From assembly GCA_964417885.1 (NCBI GenBank), contig CAYQKN010000004.1, positions 1-64,000 of the forward strand: a DNA stretch of 64,000 bases. Direction: 5' to 3'. A program made the position numbers and the translations under genes. How positions within the stretch are numbered: the first letter of the stretch is position 1; each line of letters begins with the position of its first letter. Source of the stretch: UKL13-2 sp964417885. Lineage in GTDB: Bacteria; Pseudomonadota; Gammaproteobacteria; Burkholderiales; Usitatibacteraceae. Of this stretch, positions 41,097 through 48,403 are shown one piece after another. The notes beneath the pieces were generated by a model. That model saw nothing but the letters and a program-made list of their open reading frames with translations, did not search any database and was not told the origin of the DNA.

Positions 41097-41730
41097 GTCG
41101 TTTGTTATTTGGGGATGCGCGGGCCACGCAAAGGTACTGGCGAGTCTCATTGAATCCCAGGGCGGGCAGATCCTTGCGTTTTTTGACAATAGAGAAGTCT
41201 CCTCCACATTCCTTGGGGTTCCTGTCCATTTTGGAGAACACGGCTTCGAAAAATGGGTTAAAAGCGCGAAAAGCTTATCAAACTTAAGCGGCCTCGTAGC
41301 CATTGGCGGGCATCGTGGCGCTGATCGAATGAAAATTCAAAGCATCTTCCGCGCAGCTGGATTGAAGTTAGAACCAGTGATCCACCCTACTGCCTTTGTT
41401 TGTAGTACAGCCACCATTGGTGAGGGGTCCCAAGTATTAGCACAGGCCGTGGTGGCAGCCGAGAGTAAGCTGGGCGATGCGTGCATCATCAATCACAAGG
41501 CATCCGTGGATCATGAATGCATTTTAGGTGATGGCGTTCATCTGGCACCTGGGGCCACGATTTGCGGCTGTGTCTCAGTTGGTGATAACGTCCTGATTGG
41601 AGCGGGCTCTGTCGTCTTGCCTAGATTGAAGATTGGCTCTCACTCGATAATTGGAGCAGGCGCAGTTGTGACAAAGGACGTGCCAGCGCTATCAGTAATC
41701 ATAGGCAATCCTGGAAGACCGAGATACTAA
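41089..41730 (+). CDS. PglD/NeuD-type sugar N-acyltransferase
   Basis: The 213-residue protein has an N-terminal Rossmann-like part (SFVIWGCAGHAKVLASLIES) and a C-terminal left-handed beta-helix of hexapeptide repeats (IGEGSQVLAQAVVAAESKLG and onward). The catalytic histidine lies in NHKASVDHECILGDGVHLAP, as in PglD. The ending VTKDVPALSVIIGNPGR is usual. It should acylate (most often acetylate) the 4-amino sugar made by the preceding aminotransferase. The DNA from here to 42540 is visibly AT-richer. Confidence 0.92.
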   Translation: MSKSFVIWGCAGHAKVLASLIESQGGQILAFFDNREVSSTFLGVPVHFGEHGFEKWVKSAKSLSNLSGLVAIGGHRGADRMKIQSIFRAAGLKLEPVIHPTAFVCSTATIGEGSQVLAQAVVAAESKLGDACIINHKASVDHECILGDGVHLAPGATICGCVSVGDNVLIGAGSVVLPRLKIGSHSIIGAGAVVTKDVPALSVIIGNPGRPRY

Positions 41731-41747
41731 ATTTACTGAAAAAAAGT

Positions 41748-42539
41748 TTGGAATCTATTTTGAATTTATATAATCAATTCACGCAAGAATGTCGCACAGA
41801 AATCGCACTAATGGGCCGCGATGAAAAGCTTAATGAGCTATCACTACAGTGGGCTAACCACGCAAATGCTCGCAAGTATTCCTATCATTTTGAATGGCAA
41901 GGTCGACCTGTTATCCAGTACCCCCAAGACATGGTGGCCATGCAGGAGCTAGTTTGGTCGATCAAACCGGATCTGATTATCGAAACCGGAATCGCCCATG
42001 GCGGATCGCTTATCTTCAGCGCATCCATGCTGGCGCTGCTGGATATGTACGACGCTATCGAGGCGGGAGAGAAACTGGACCCAAAAACCTCTCGCCGCAA
42101 AGCGTTGGGCATCGACATCGACATTCGGACCCACAATCGCGCCGCTATTGAGGCGCATCCCATGGCTTCGCGTATTCAGATGATCCAAGGCTCCAGTATT
42201 GCGCCAGAGATTGTCGAACAGGTGCGGGCCATTGCCGCGAACTATTCGCGCGTGCTGGTTTGCCTCGACAGCAACCATACGCACGACCATGTCCTGGCCG
42301 AACTTCATGCCTACGCGCCGCTCACCAGTAAAGAGAGCTATTGTGTGGTTTTTGATACCGTAATCGAAGACATGCCAAAGGAGATGTTTCCAGATCGTCC
42401 TTGGGGACCCGGTAACAACCCAAAGACTGCAGTCTGGGAATACTTAAAGACCCACTCGGAATTTGAAATTGACAAGAGTATTCAGAATAAGCTGCTGATT
42501 ACTGTGGCGCCGGATGGGTATTTGAAGCGGATCCGATAG
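41748..42539 (+). CDS. CmcI/rhamnosyl O-methyltransferase family SAM enzyme
   Basis: This roughly 260-residue protein matches the cephalosporin-hydroxylase/CmcI family (PF04989 type), which are SAM-dependent O-methyltransferases despite the name. Visible features are QYPQDMVAMQELVWSIKPDL, IIETGIAHGGSLIFSASML, GIDIDIRTHNR, VCLDSNHTHDHVLAELHAY and PWGPGNNPKTAVWEYL. Family relatives methylate sugar hydroxyls such as rhamnose in mycobacterial glycolipids. Here it probably adds an O-methyl to a sugar of the local glycan. The start is uncertain: TTG at 41748 or TTG at 41760. It is the last gene of the sugar operon. Confidence 0.85.
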   Translation: MESILNLYNQFTQECRTEIALMGRDEKLNELSLQWANHANARKYSYHFEWQGRPVIQYPQDMVAMQELVWSIKPDLIIETGIAHGGSLIFSASMLALLDMYDAIEAGEKLDPKTSRRKALGIDIDIRTHNRAAIEAHPMASRIQMIQGSSIAPEIVEQVRAIAANYSRVLVCLDSNHTHDHVLAELHAYAPLTSKESYCVVFDTVIEDMPKEMFPDRPWGPGNNPKTAVWEYLKTHSEFEIDKSIQNKLLITVAPDGYLKRIR

Positions 42540-42688
42540 GATATTTTGTCGTATGTGTTCTAAATGCCGCCGAAGTAGAGCTCTTTTGCAACCTAACGCA
42601 CGCAGCACCCAAGGAGCGCTACCCGACCGCACTGAGCGCATTTTCGTAGAGTTGCGACCCCGCAAGTAGGCAACTTGGTCAAAGTCTG

Positions 42689-43705
42689 TCAAGTGCCCGC
42701 ACTTCGTCCCGAGCGTGTCGTTTGCCAGACTAGTCCCCCAGCAAGTAGGACATCGATTGTTGTGGTCCACACCCGGAATGCAATGCTCAATATTGCCGCC
42801 TGCTCCAGTGGGATATATGGGATAAGGACTGTGGCGGTCATCGCTTCACGAACGCCTAATCCGCCCGGGGCAAAGAGGGCAGCGAAGCCCGCTAAAAACC
42901 CAACAGTGTTTGCGAGCACGAGTGCTGCAGCGAGTTCGAGAGAAAATGGCTGAGTTGAAAACGCAAAATAAATACTCACCAGCACTAAGCCCAACAGAAT
43001 CCAACTGAGCGAATGCAGAAGTAACAGCGTTAGATATTGTTGATAGCCAAGCGGCACACCTACCTGAGTTGCGCTTGAATCCGAAAGCGATGAGAGAGCT
43101 CGCTGAAACATCGACGCACCGAATCGAAATAAATGATTGCCAAGTAAGCTTGTGGTAATCGCCACCACACCCAGTGCGATGAGCACGTTATTGGGGCGGA
43201 TGAACAGGAGAAGGAAGCCTCCTACTAGTCCGGCACTCATCAGCGTCGCCCACTGCTCCACAAAAGAAGCGGCAAGAATTTCGCGCGTACTCATATCGAA
43301 TTTTTTGAGTGCAACACCTCTGGCGAGAAACCCCGATACCTTGCCGGGAATATATTTCCCCACTGCCACTAGCGATAACTGATGGTGGCTTTCACTCATA
43401 GAAAGCGTTCGACGCGCTGTCACACGAACCAAGTATCGCCAGAATACCAATGCCACCAGCCAAAATAGAAAGTGCGTCGCCGCTGCCACGAGAAGAAGCC
43501 ATGGACGAGTAAGATCTATTGCCGCAAGAGTTGCTTGATGCTCGCGAACCACATACGCCATGAGTGCCATTGCGGCGAGCGCTAATGAAACTACCCATAT
43601 TCGCCGCGCAAAGGCGAGCCCGGATGATTTCGCGCTCAAGATCTCAAAATCAGCAGAGTGCAAGTTGTGGCAAACGGATGCCGAGCACGCCGTGATGCAT
43701 CCCAT
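42689..43705 (-). CDS. Lysylphosphatidylglycerol synthase TM/UPF0104-like flippase family protein
   Basis: The 338-residue membrane protein has about eight helices and the family marker FAALFAPGGLGVREAMTATVL. The region GKYIPGKVSGFLARGVAL (GKYxPGKV) is the second hallmark of the LPG_synthase_TM group, found in MprF and in putative lipid-linked sugar flippases near glycan clusters. It lacks the MprF catalytic domain. It starts 9 bases after the upstream permease stop on the same strand, yet it faces the sugar operon convergently, 149 bp away. Function in glycan export is inferred from location. The N-terminal 40 residues are weakly conserved-looking, so the start may be further in. Confidence 0.82.
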   Translation of the reverse strand: MGCITACSASVCHNLHSADFEILSAKSSGLAFARRIWVVSLALAAMALMAYVVREHQATLAAIDLTRPWLLLVAAATHFLFWLVALVFWRYLVRVTARRTLSMSESHHQLSLVAVGKYIPGKVSGFLARGVALKKFDMSTREILAASFVEQWATLMSAGLVGGFLLLFIRPNNVLIALGVVAITTSLLGNHLFRFGASMFQRALSSLSDSSATQVGVPLGYQQYLTLLLLHSLSWILLGLVLVSIYFAFSTQPFSLELAAALVLANTVGFLAGFAALFAPGGLGVREAMTATVLIPYIPLEQAAILSIAFRVWTTTIDVLLAGGLVWQTTRSGRSAGT

Positions 43706-43714
43706 TTGCGCGCC

Positions 43715-44938
43715 CTATTCATACCGCAACGCCTCAACCGGCTTCAACGCCGACGCCCTTTTCGCCGGATAGAAGCCGAAGAAGATGCCGATGATTGCAG
43801 AGAACGAGAACGCGATGATCACGCCGGCGGCCGAAATGCTGACGGCGAGTGGCGACAGCTTGGTAACCGCAACGCTGCCGGCATAGGCCAGGGCAACGCC
43901 CATGGCGCCACCACATACGCAGATAACGATCGCTTCGGTCAGAAATTGCAGCAGCACATCGCGCCGCTTGGCACCAAGCGCCATGCGAATGCCGATTTCG
44001 CGGGTCCGTTCGGTCACCGACACCAGCATGATGTTCATGATGCCGATGCCACCCACCAGCAGCGAGATGGAGCCGATTGCACCCAGCAACAGGGTGAGCA
44101 TGGTCGCAATTCCTTGCGCAGCCTCGGCGATAGCGGACAGGTCGCGGACAGTAAAGTCATCTTCCTGGTCCTCGCGGATGCGATGCCGGATGCGCAGCGT
44201 CTGCTGCAGGTCATAGTCGACGTCCTTCATCACCTCCGGCCCGGCAGCCTGCACCATGATCATGTTGACGCTACCCGGAAACCAGGTGCGGATAACCTGC
44301 TGGCGCGCGGTGGATAGCGGGATGAAGACAGCGTCATCCTGGTCGCCACCGCCGAGGTCACTGCCTTTGTCGGCCAGGATGCCGATCACTTCGAATGGCT
44401 TGTTGCGGATGCGGATGGTCTGCCCGATCGGATCCATGTCTCCGAACAGGTTGCGTGCAACGGTGCGGCCCATCACGACCACCCGCGACAGGGAGCGGAT
44501 TTCGACCTCGCCGAACAGGCTGCCAGACTCCGTATCCCAGGTCTTGATCGAAAAATAATCCGGCGTGACGCCGTAGACCATCGCGTTCCAGTTGTTATTG
44601 CCGGCGGCCAGTTGGAACGGCATCGAAAGGATCGGGGCGCTGTATTGCACGTTCTCAATGGCCGCCAGGGCCTGCGCATCGGCTTGCGTCAGTGTTTGCG
44701 CAGCGCCGCGTCCGGCGCGTACGCCATTTGACGTCTGCGAACCGGGAAAAATAATGAACAGATTGGAACCCATCGCCGTGATGCGCTGGTTGATGTCGCC
44801 GCGAACGGATTCACCGATGGCAAGCATCAGCACCACCGCGCCGACGCCGATGATGATGCCGAGCATGGTCAGCCCGGCACGCAGCCGGTTCATCCCCATG
44901 GCGCGGAACGCCTCTATCATGACCTGTAGAAAACTCAT
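43715..44938 (-). CDS. MacB-type ABC transporter permease
   Basis: The 407-residue permease has four membrane helices and a large periplasmic domain (about residues 45-280): the MacB_PCD. The end is the FtsX-like domain with [33 protein letters not shown], here preceded by [12 protein letters not shown]. The amino end [24 protein letters not shown] is also typical. It works with the ATPase encoded 24 bp upstream and the MacA-type adaptor to drive export of macrolides, peptides or lipids. E. coli MacB is one fused protein; here the ATPase and permease are separate, the common betaproteobacterial arrangement. Confidence 0.93.
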   Translation of the reverse strand: [407 protein letters not shown]

Positions 44939-44962
44939 TTCGATCTGCTCCAGAAACTGCCG

Positions 44963-45712
44963 CTAAAGGTGCGCGTCGGCGATCGGGCCGTCATAGGTAA
45001 CGAGGCCATCCTTGAGACGCACCAGTCGCTTTGCGTATCGTGCCACGTCCGGCTCATGCGTGACCAGCAGGATCGTCATGTGCTGTTCTTCATTCAGCCG
45101 GGTGAACAATTCCATGATTTCCTTGCTGGTGGTCGTGTCAAGGTTGCCGGTTGGCTCGTCGGCGAGGATCAGCGCGGGTTCACAGACCAGCGCGCGCGAA
45201 ATGGCCACACGCTGCTGCTGGCCGCCTGATATCTGGTTGGGCAGGCGCTTGGTAAAGGCGCCCAACCCGGTCTGCTCAAGCTTGGCCGCTGCCCGCTTTC
45301 TGGCCTCGACCATGCCGACCCCAGCATACAGCAGCGGCAGGGCCACGTTATCCACCAGCGGCATGCGCTTGAGCAGGTTGAATCCCTGGAACACGAAGCC
45401 GATCGTCTCGTTACGGACTTTCGCCAGTTCGTTGTCGTTGAGTCGGGCAACTTCCTTGCCATTCAAAATGTAGTTGCCGGCGCTTGGCGTGTCGAGGCAA
45501 CCCAGCAGATTCATCAGCGTCGACTTGCCTGACCCGGACTGACCCATGATGGCAACAAATTCGCCGTTGTAGATCTTCAGGTTGATGCCGTGCAATACCG
45601 GGGTCTCGACATCCGCCGAGAAGTAGCTCTTGCGAATGTCGGCCAGATCGATCAGTGGCCGTCCAGGAGACGGCTCACTTGTCGGTAAATGCAGATCAGC
45701 GGCGGCGTTCAT
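44963..45712 (-). CDS. MacB-type ABC transporter ATP-binding protein
   Basis: The 249-residue ATPase has Walker A GQSGSGKSTLMNLLG, signature NQISGGQQQRVAISRALV, Walker B ALILADEPTGNLD and the H-loop LLVTHEPDVARYAKR. The sequence is of the LolD/MacB/FtsE group. It ends 24 bp before the permease gene and lies 3 bp after the adaptor gene stop, forming a three-gene export operon. Confidence 0.96.
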   Translation of the reverse strand: MNAAADLHLPTSEPSPGRPLIDLADIRKSYFSADVETPVLHGINLKIYNGEFVAIMGQSGSGKSTLMNLLGCLDTPSAGNYILNGKEVARLNDNELAKVRNETIGFVFQGFNLLKRMPLVDNVALPLLYAGVGMVEARKRAAAKLEQTGLGAFTKRLPNQISGGQQQRVAISRALVCEPALILADEPTGNLDTTTSKEIMELFTRLNEEQHMTILLVTHEPDVARYAKRLVRLKDGLVTYDGPIADAHL

Positions 45713-45715
45713 TGC

Positions 45716-46996
45716 CTATTTCTTGGCCGACTTGTCGAGCAGGTCACGCACTACCAGCGCGTCGCCCGGCTTGATGTCGCCGGCAAGCACCTCGGTGTGC
45801 TGGTTGCTGGCGATTCCGGTGGTGATGTCAACCGGCACCAGCTCGCCATTTTCGCCGACTTTATAGACGCGCGTCGGCGGCCGGCGGGCGCGTACCGTGT
45901 CGCCTTCCGTGGCGCCGGGTCCGGCCACCCGTGTTGCCGTGGCTTGCTCCGGCGGTGCGGAATTGGTGCCCAATGCCGGTTTGCCTTCTTTTGCCGGCTC
46001 CGGTTTCTTCGCGCCATCTTTTTTTGCGCCGTCCTTCTTGCTGTCGTCGCGCGGCGGCTTGAACCGCAGCGCTGCATTCGGTACCCGGGTTACTTCCGGC
46101 TTCGAGGCGACCACCATGGAAACCTGCGCCGTCATGCCGGGCTTAAGCAGGTTGTTCTCGTTGGTGACGTCAACGATGACGTTATAGGTCACCACGTTTT
46201 GCTGAATGGTCGGGTTGAGGCGGACCATGCGAATCTTGCCGGCAAAATCGCGATCCGGGAACGCATCGACGGTGAAGCGGATCGGCATGCCGTCGCGCAG
46301 CCGGCCAACATCGGCTTCCGCAACACTGGTGTCGATCTGCATGTTTTCCAGGTCTTTGGCGATCTGGAACAAGGTGGGGGTGCTGAAGCTGGCGGCAACC
46401 GTCTGGCCGACGTCAATCTTGCGATCGATGACGGTGCCGTCGATCGGTGAGCGGATGATGGTGTATTGCAGGTTGGTCTTTTCGCGGTCCAGTTGTGACC
46501 TCGCTTGCGCGACCTGTGCGCGTGCGACATCCACCTCTTTCTGGTTCTGTTCCAGGGTTGCCGGCGAAATGAAGCCCTTCGCGACCAGGTCCTGATTGCG
46601 CTTCAAGGTACTCTCCGCCAGGCGCTGTGTCGCTTCGGCCGACCGCAGGGTGGCCTCGATCTGGGCGACCGAGGCTTTGATCAGCGCAGGGTCCAGTTCG
46701 AGCAAAACCTGGCCTGCCTTGACCTGGCGGTTGTAGTCGGTATACAGCTTGACGACGGTGCCGGATACTTGCGTGCCGACATTCACCACCGTTACCGGGT
46801 TCAACGTGCCATTGGCGGTTATGCGCTGTTGAATCGGCCCCTTGTCGACGTTCGCGGTTCGATACCGTTCCGCGTTGACCTTCTGGGCCTTTTGCTGCAT
46901 GTACGCGGCGCCGCCGGCCACGGCTGCGATCAACAGCAGTGGCACCAGGACGCGCGCGCGAAATATGAACTTGACGATTGAATTCAGCATTGCCAT
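45716..46996 (-). CDS. MacA-type periplasmic adaptor (membrane fusion protein)
   Basis: The 426-residue protein has an N-terminal signal anchor (FIFRARVLVPLLLIAAVAGGAA), a lipoyl half (VVNVGTQVSGTVVKLYTDYNRQVKAG), a long coiled-coil (about residues 110-170), the second lipoyl half (IIRSPIDGTVIDRKIDVGQTVAA) and beta-barrel strands. A charged Lys/Pro-rich insert (DDSKKDGAKKDGAKKPEPA) near residue 325 is unusual and probably sits in a surface loop. It bridges the inner-membrane ABC unit to an outer-membrane channel. ATGs at 46996 and 46990 are both possible. No TolC gene is in the window. Confidence 0.93.
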   Translation of the reverse strand: MAMLNSIVKFIFRARVLVPLLLIAAVAGGAAYMQQKAQKVNAERYRTANVDKGPIQQRITANGTLNPVTVVNVGTQVSGTVVKLYTDYNRQVKAGQVLLELDPALIKASVAQIEATLRSAEATQRLAESTLKRNQDLVAKGFISPATLEQNQKEVDVARAQVAQARSQLDREKTNLQYTIIRSPIDGTVIDRKIDVGQTVAASFSTPTLFQIAKDLENMQIDTSVAEADVGRLRDGMPIRFTVDAFPDRDFAGKIRMVRLNPTIQQNVVTYNVIVDVTNENNLLKPGMTAQVSMVVASKPEVTRVPNAALRFKPPRDDSKKDGAKKDGAKKPEPAKEGKPALGTNSAPPEQATATRVAGPGATEGDTVRARRPPTRVYKVGENGELVPVDITTGIASNQHTEVLAGDIKPGDALVVRDLLDKSAKK

Positions 46997-47066
46997 GGGT
47001 TTTTTGGACGTTTTTATGACGAGAAATTGCGGCAACCGACATTCTAGCCGCAGGCATTGCCCGCGG

Positions 47067-47083
47067 GTTACGCGGCGGGTAAC
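47067..47083. promoter_or_regulatory. Candidate operator GTTAC-N7-GTAAC upstream of macA
   Basis: A perfect 5-bp inverted repeat with a 7-base spacer lies about 70 bp upstream of the adaptor gene, and a further GTTAC half-site is at 47106-47110. The reverse strand has a TAGAAT -10-like hexamer at about 47042-47047. It could be a repressor site for the export operon. Confidence 0.35.
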
Positions 47084-47118
47084 AATTGATGTCCGGCTAC
47101 AGTCGGTTACATTGGCCG

Positions 47119-48009
47119 TCAGCGCTGGGTCGCGAGGGTCCTGATCGGCAGGCCGTTTGACAGGTAACTGTGAAAATACTCGAGGTTGTTGAATTCCTCC
47201 GAGGCCAGCGCCAATGGTTCGGCACCGCTTCGCTGCATGCATTGCTGGAACTGCATTTGCAGCGTGCGCACCACGCCACCCGGTTCCAGACGGGGCCACG
47301 CGGCTGCCTGGCCGATGACCGGCGAAATGACTGCCGGTTTCCATTCAGACGGTTTGCCCGGCACGGTTGCGCCGAGGACGCTGCCCGCCTGCCAGACGTG
47401 GCAGGATGCGCAAGCATAGTTGGACTGACCGATGCGGCGCGAAAAAAAGGCCTTGCCGGCGTCGAACTTCGCCTTCGCGGCGGGTGTTGCCACGCGTACC
47501 GCGATGCGCTGTCCTTCAGACAGGTTGCGGGCGTAGGCCGATAGCGGGCCCATGGCCGACAGGTTGCCGATTTCGATTTCCGGCTCGCCATGCAATTGCA
47601 GGCAACGGTTCAACGCCATTTCAAGCGTCACCACCAGCTTTGACTTCGCATCGTACTGGGGGTACGCGGCGGCGATGCGCTTGCCGCCATTGGGAAAACA
47701 GTGTGCAAACGACTTGCCGTCCTTGAATTTGCGCTCCCAACGTTTTTTTCCAATAGCCAGAATATCGGCGCTGTTGGTCGCGTTGTCGCTGTCGAAGGGA
47801 ATCGCCTGAACCACCGTCCCGGCACCGGCCACCAGTCCTTCGGCACCGAGTTGCCAATCTGCCGGTCCGGTTCCAGGGAGGCGCTTCTGCAGAAATTGAA
47901 TCAGCACCAGTCTTTCCTGCTCGGCGGTAAGCTGGGCCTGTGCAGAGGCGGGCATTGCAAATGGCATGAGCAGCGCGGCCGCCAGAATCGGCAAATGTGA
48001 TCGATGCAA
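47119..48009 (-). CDS. soxA: Sulfur-oxidation cytochrome SoxA (monoheme type)
   Basis: The 296-residue c-type cytochrome matches SoxA: AIGKKRWERKFKDGKSFAHC, RIAAAYPQYDAKSKLVVTLE, one heme motif CASCH in NYACASCHVWQAG, and MQFQQCMQR, which holds the catalytic cysteine. Diheme SoxA has two CxxCH; here the N-terminal one is absent and C(FAHC)/C(NRCLQ) probably form a disulfide instead. With SoxX it attaches thiosulfate to SoxYZ. A TTG at 48009 gives a clean signal peptide (ILAAALLMPFAMPASAQA), lies one base after the soxX stop and follows CGGGA; an ATG at 48045 inside soxX is the alternative. Confidence 0.92.
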   Translation of the reverse strand: MHRSHLPILAAALLMPFAMPASAQAQLTAEQERLVLIQFLQKRLPGTGPADWQLGAEGLVAGAGTVVQAIPFDSDNATNSADILAIGKKRWERKFKDGKSFAHCFPNGGKRIAAAYPQYDAKSKLVVTLEMALNRCLQLHGEPEIEIGNLSAMGPLSAYARNLSEGQRIAVRVATPAAKAKFDAGKAFFSRRIGQSNYACASCHVWQAGSVLGATVPGKPSEWKPAVISPVIGQAAAWPRLEPGGVVRTLQMQFQQCMQRSGAEPLALASEEFNNLEYFHSYLSNGLPIRTLATQR

Positions 48010-48010
48010 G

Positions 48011-48403
48011 CTAGATCCCGTCAAGATAGCGAAGCAAGGCATCAATTTCAGCCTCGGTCAAAATGCGGTGCCGGCCGTATGGCGGCATGATGGTGTCGGG
48101 AATGGTGGCGCCGAGGTCCCAGACGATCGCGCGCAATCGGCTGCGATCCGGGTACTGTGATTTGATGCCGGCAAGCGGCGCGCCGATGCGTGACGTTGAC
48201 TTCACTGCGGGGTCGGCCGGTACCTGGTGACAGGCAGCGCAGTTGCCTTTGGCGGGATCAAGAAACAATGCGCGGCCTGGCGCGCTGTCTGCCTGTGAAA
48301 CGGCCGGACCAGAGACGGCAAAAGCGGCGACACTCGCCCAGCGCATTGCCCATCGGACGACGAAAGCGAGCCTTGCTGCGTGAAACGGGCGAACCGGCGT
48401 CAA
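48011..48403 (-). CDS. soxX: Sulfur-oxidation cytochrome SoxX
   Basis: The 130-residue c-type cytochrome has a signal peptide (about residues 1-38, ending GPAVSQA), a heme motif NCAACHQVP, and the distal methionine region TIMPPYGRHRILTEAEIDALLRYLDG. It forms the SoxXA complex that begins thiosulfate oxidation in the periplasm. It overlaps the M48 protease gene by 4 bp (ATGA), so its translation is coupled to that gene, an unusual order. No soxYZ, soxB or soxCD lies in the window. Confidence 0.92.
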   Translation of the reverse strand: MTPVRPFHAARLAFVVRWAMRWASVAAFAVSGPAVSQADSAPGRALFLDPAKGNCAACHQVPADPAVKSTSRIGAPLAGIKSQYPDRSRLRAIVWDLGATIPDTIMPPYGRHRILTEAEIDALLRYLDGI

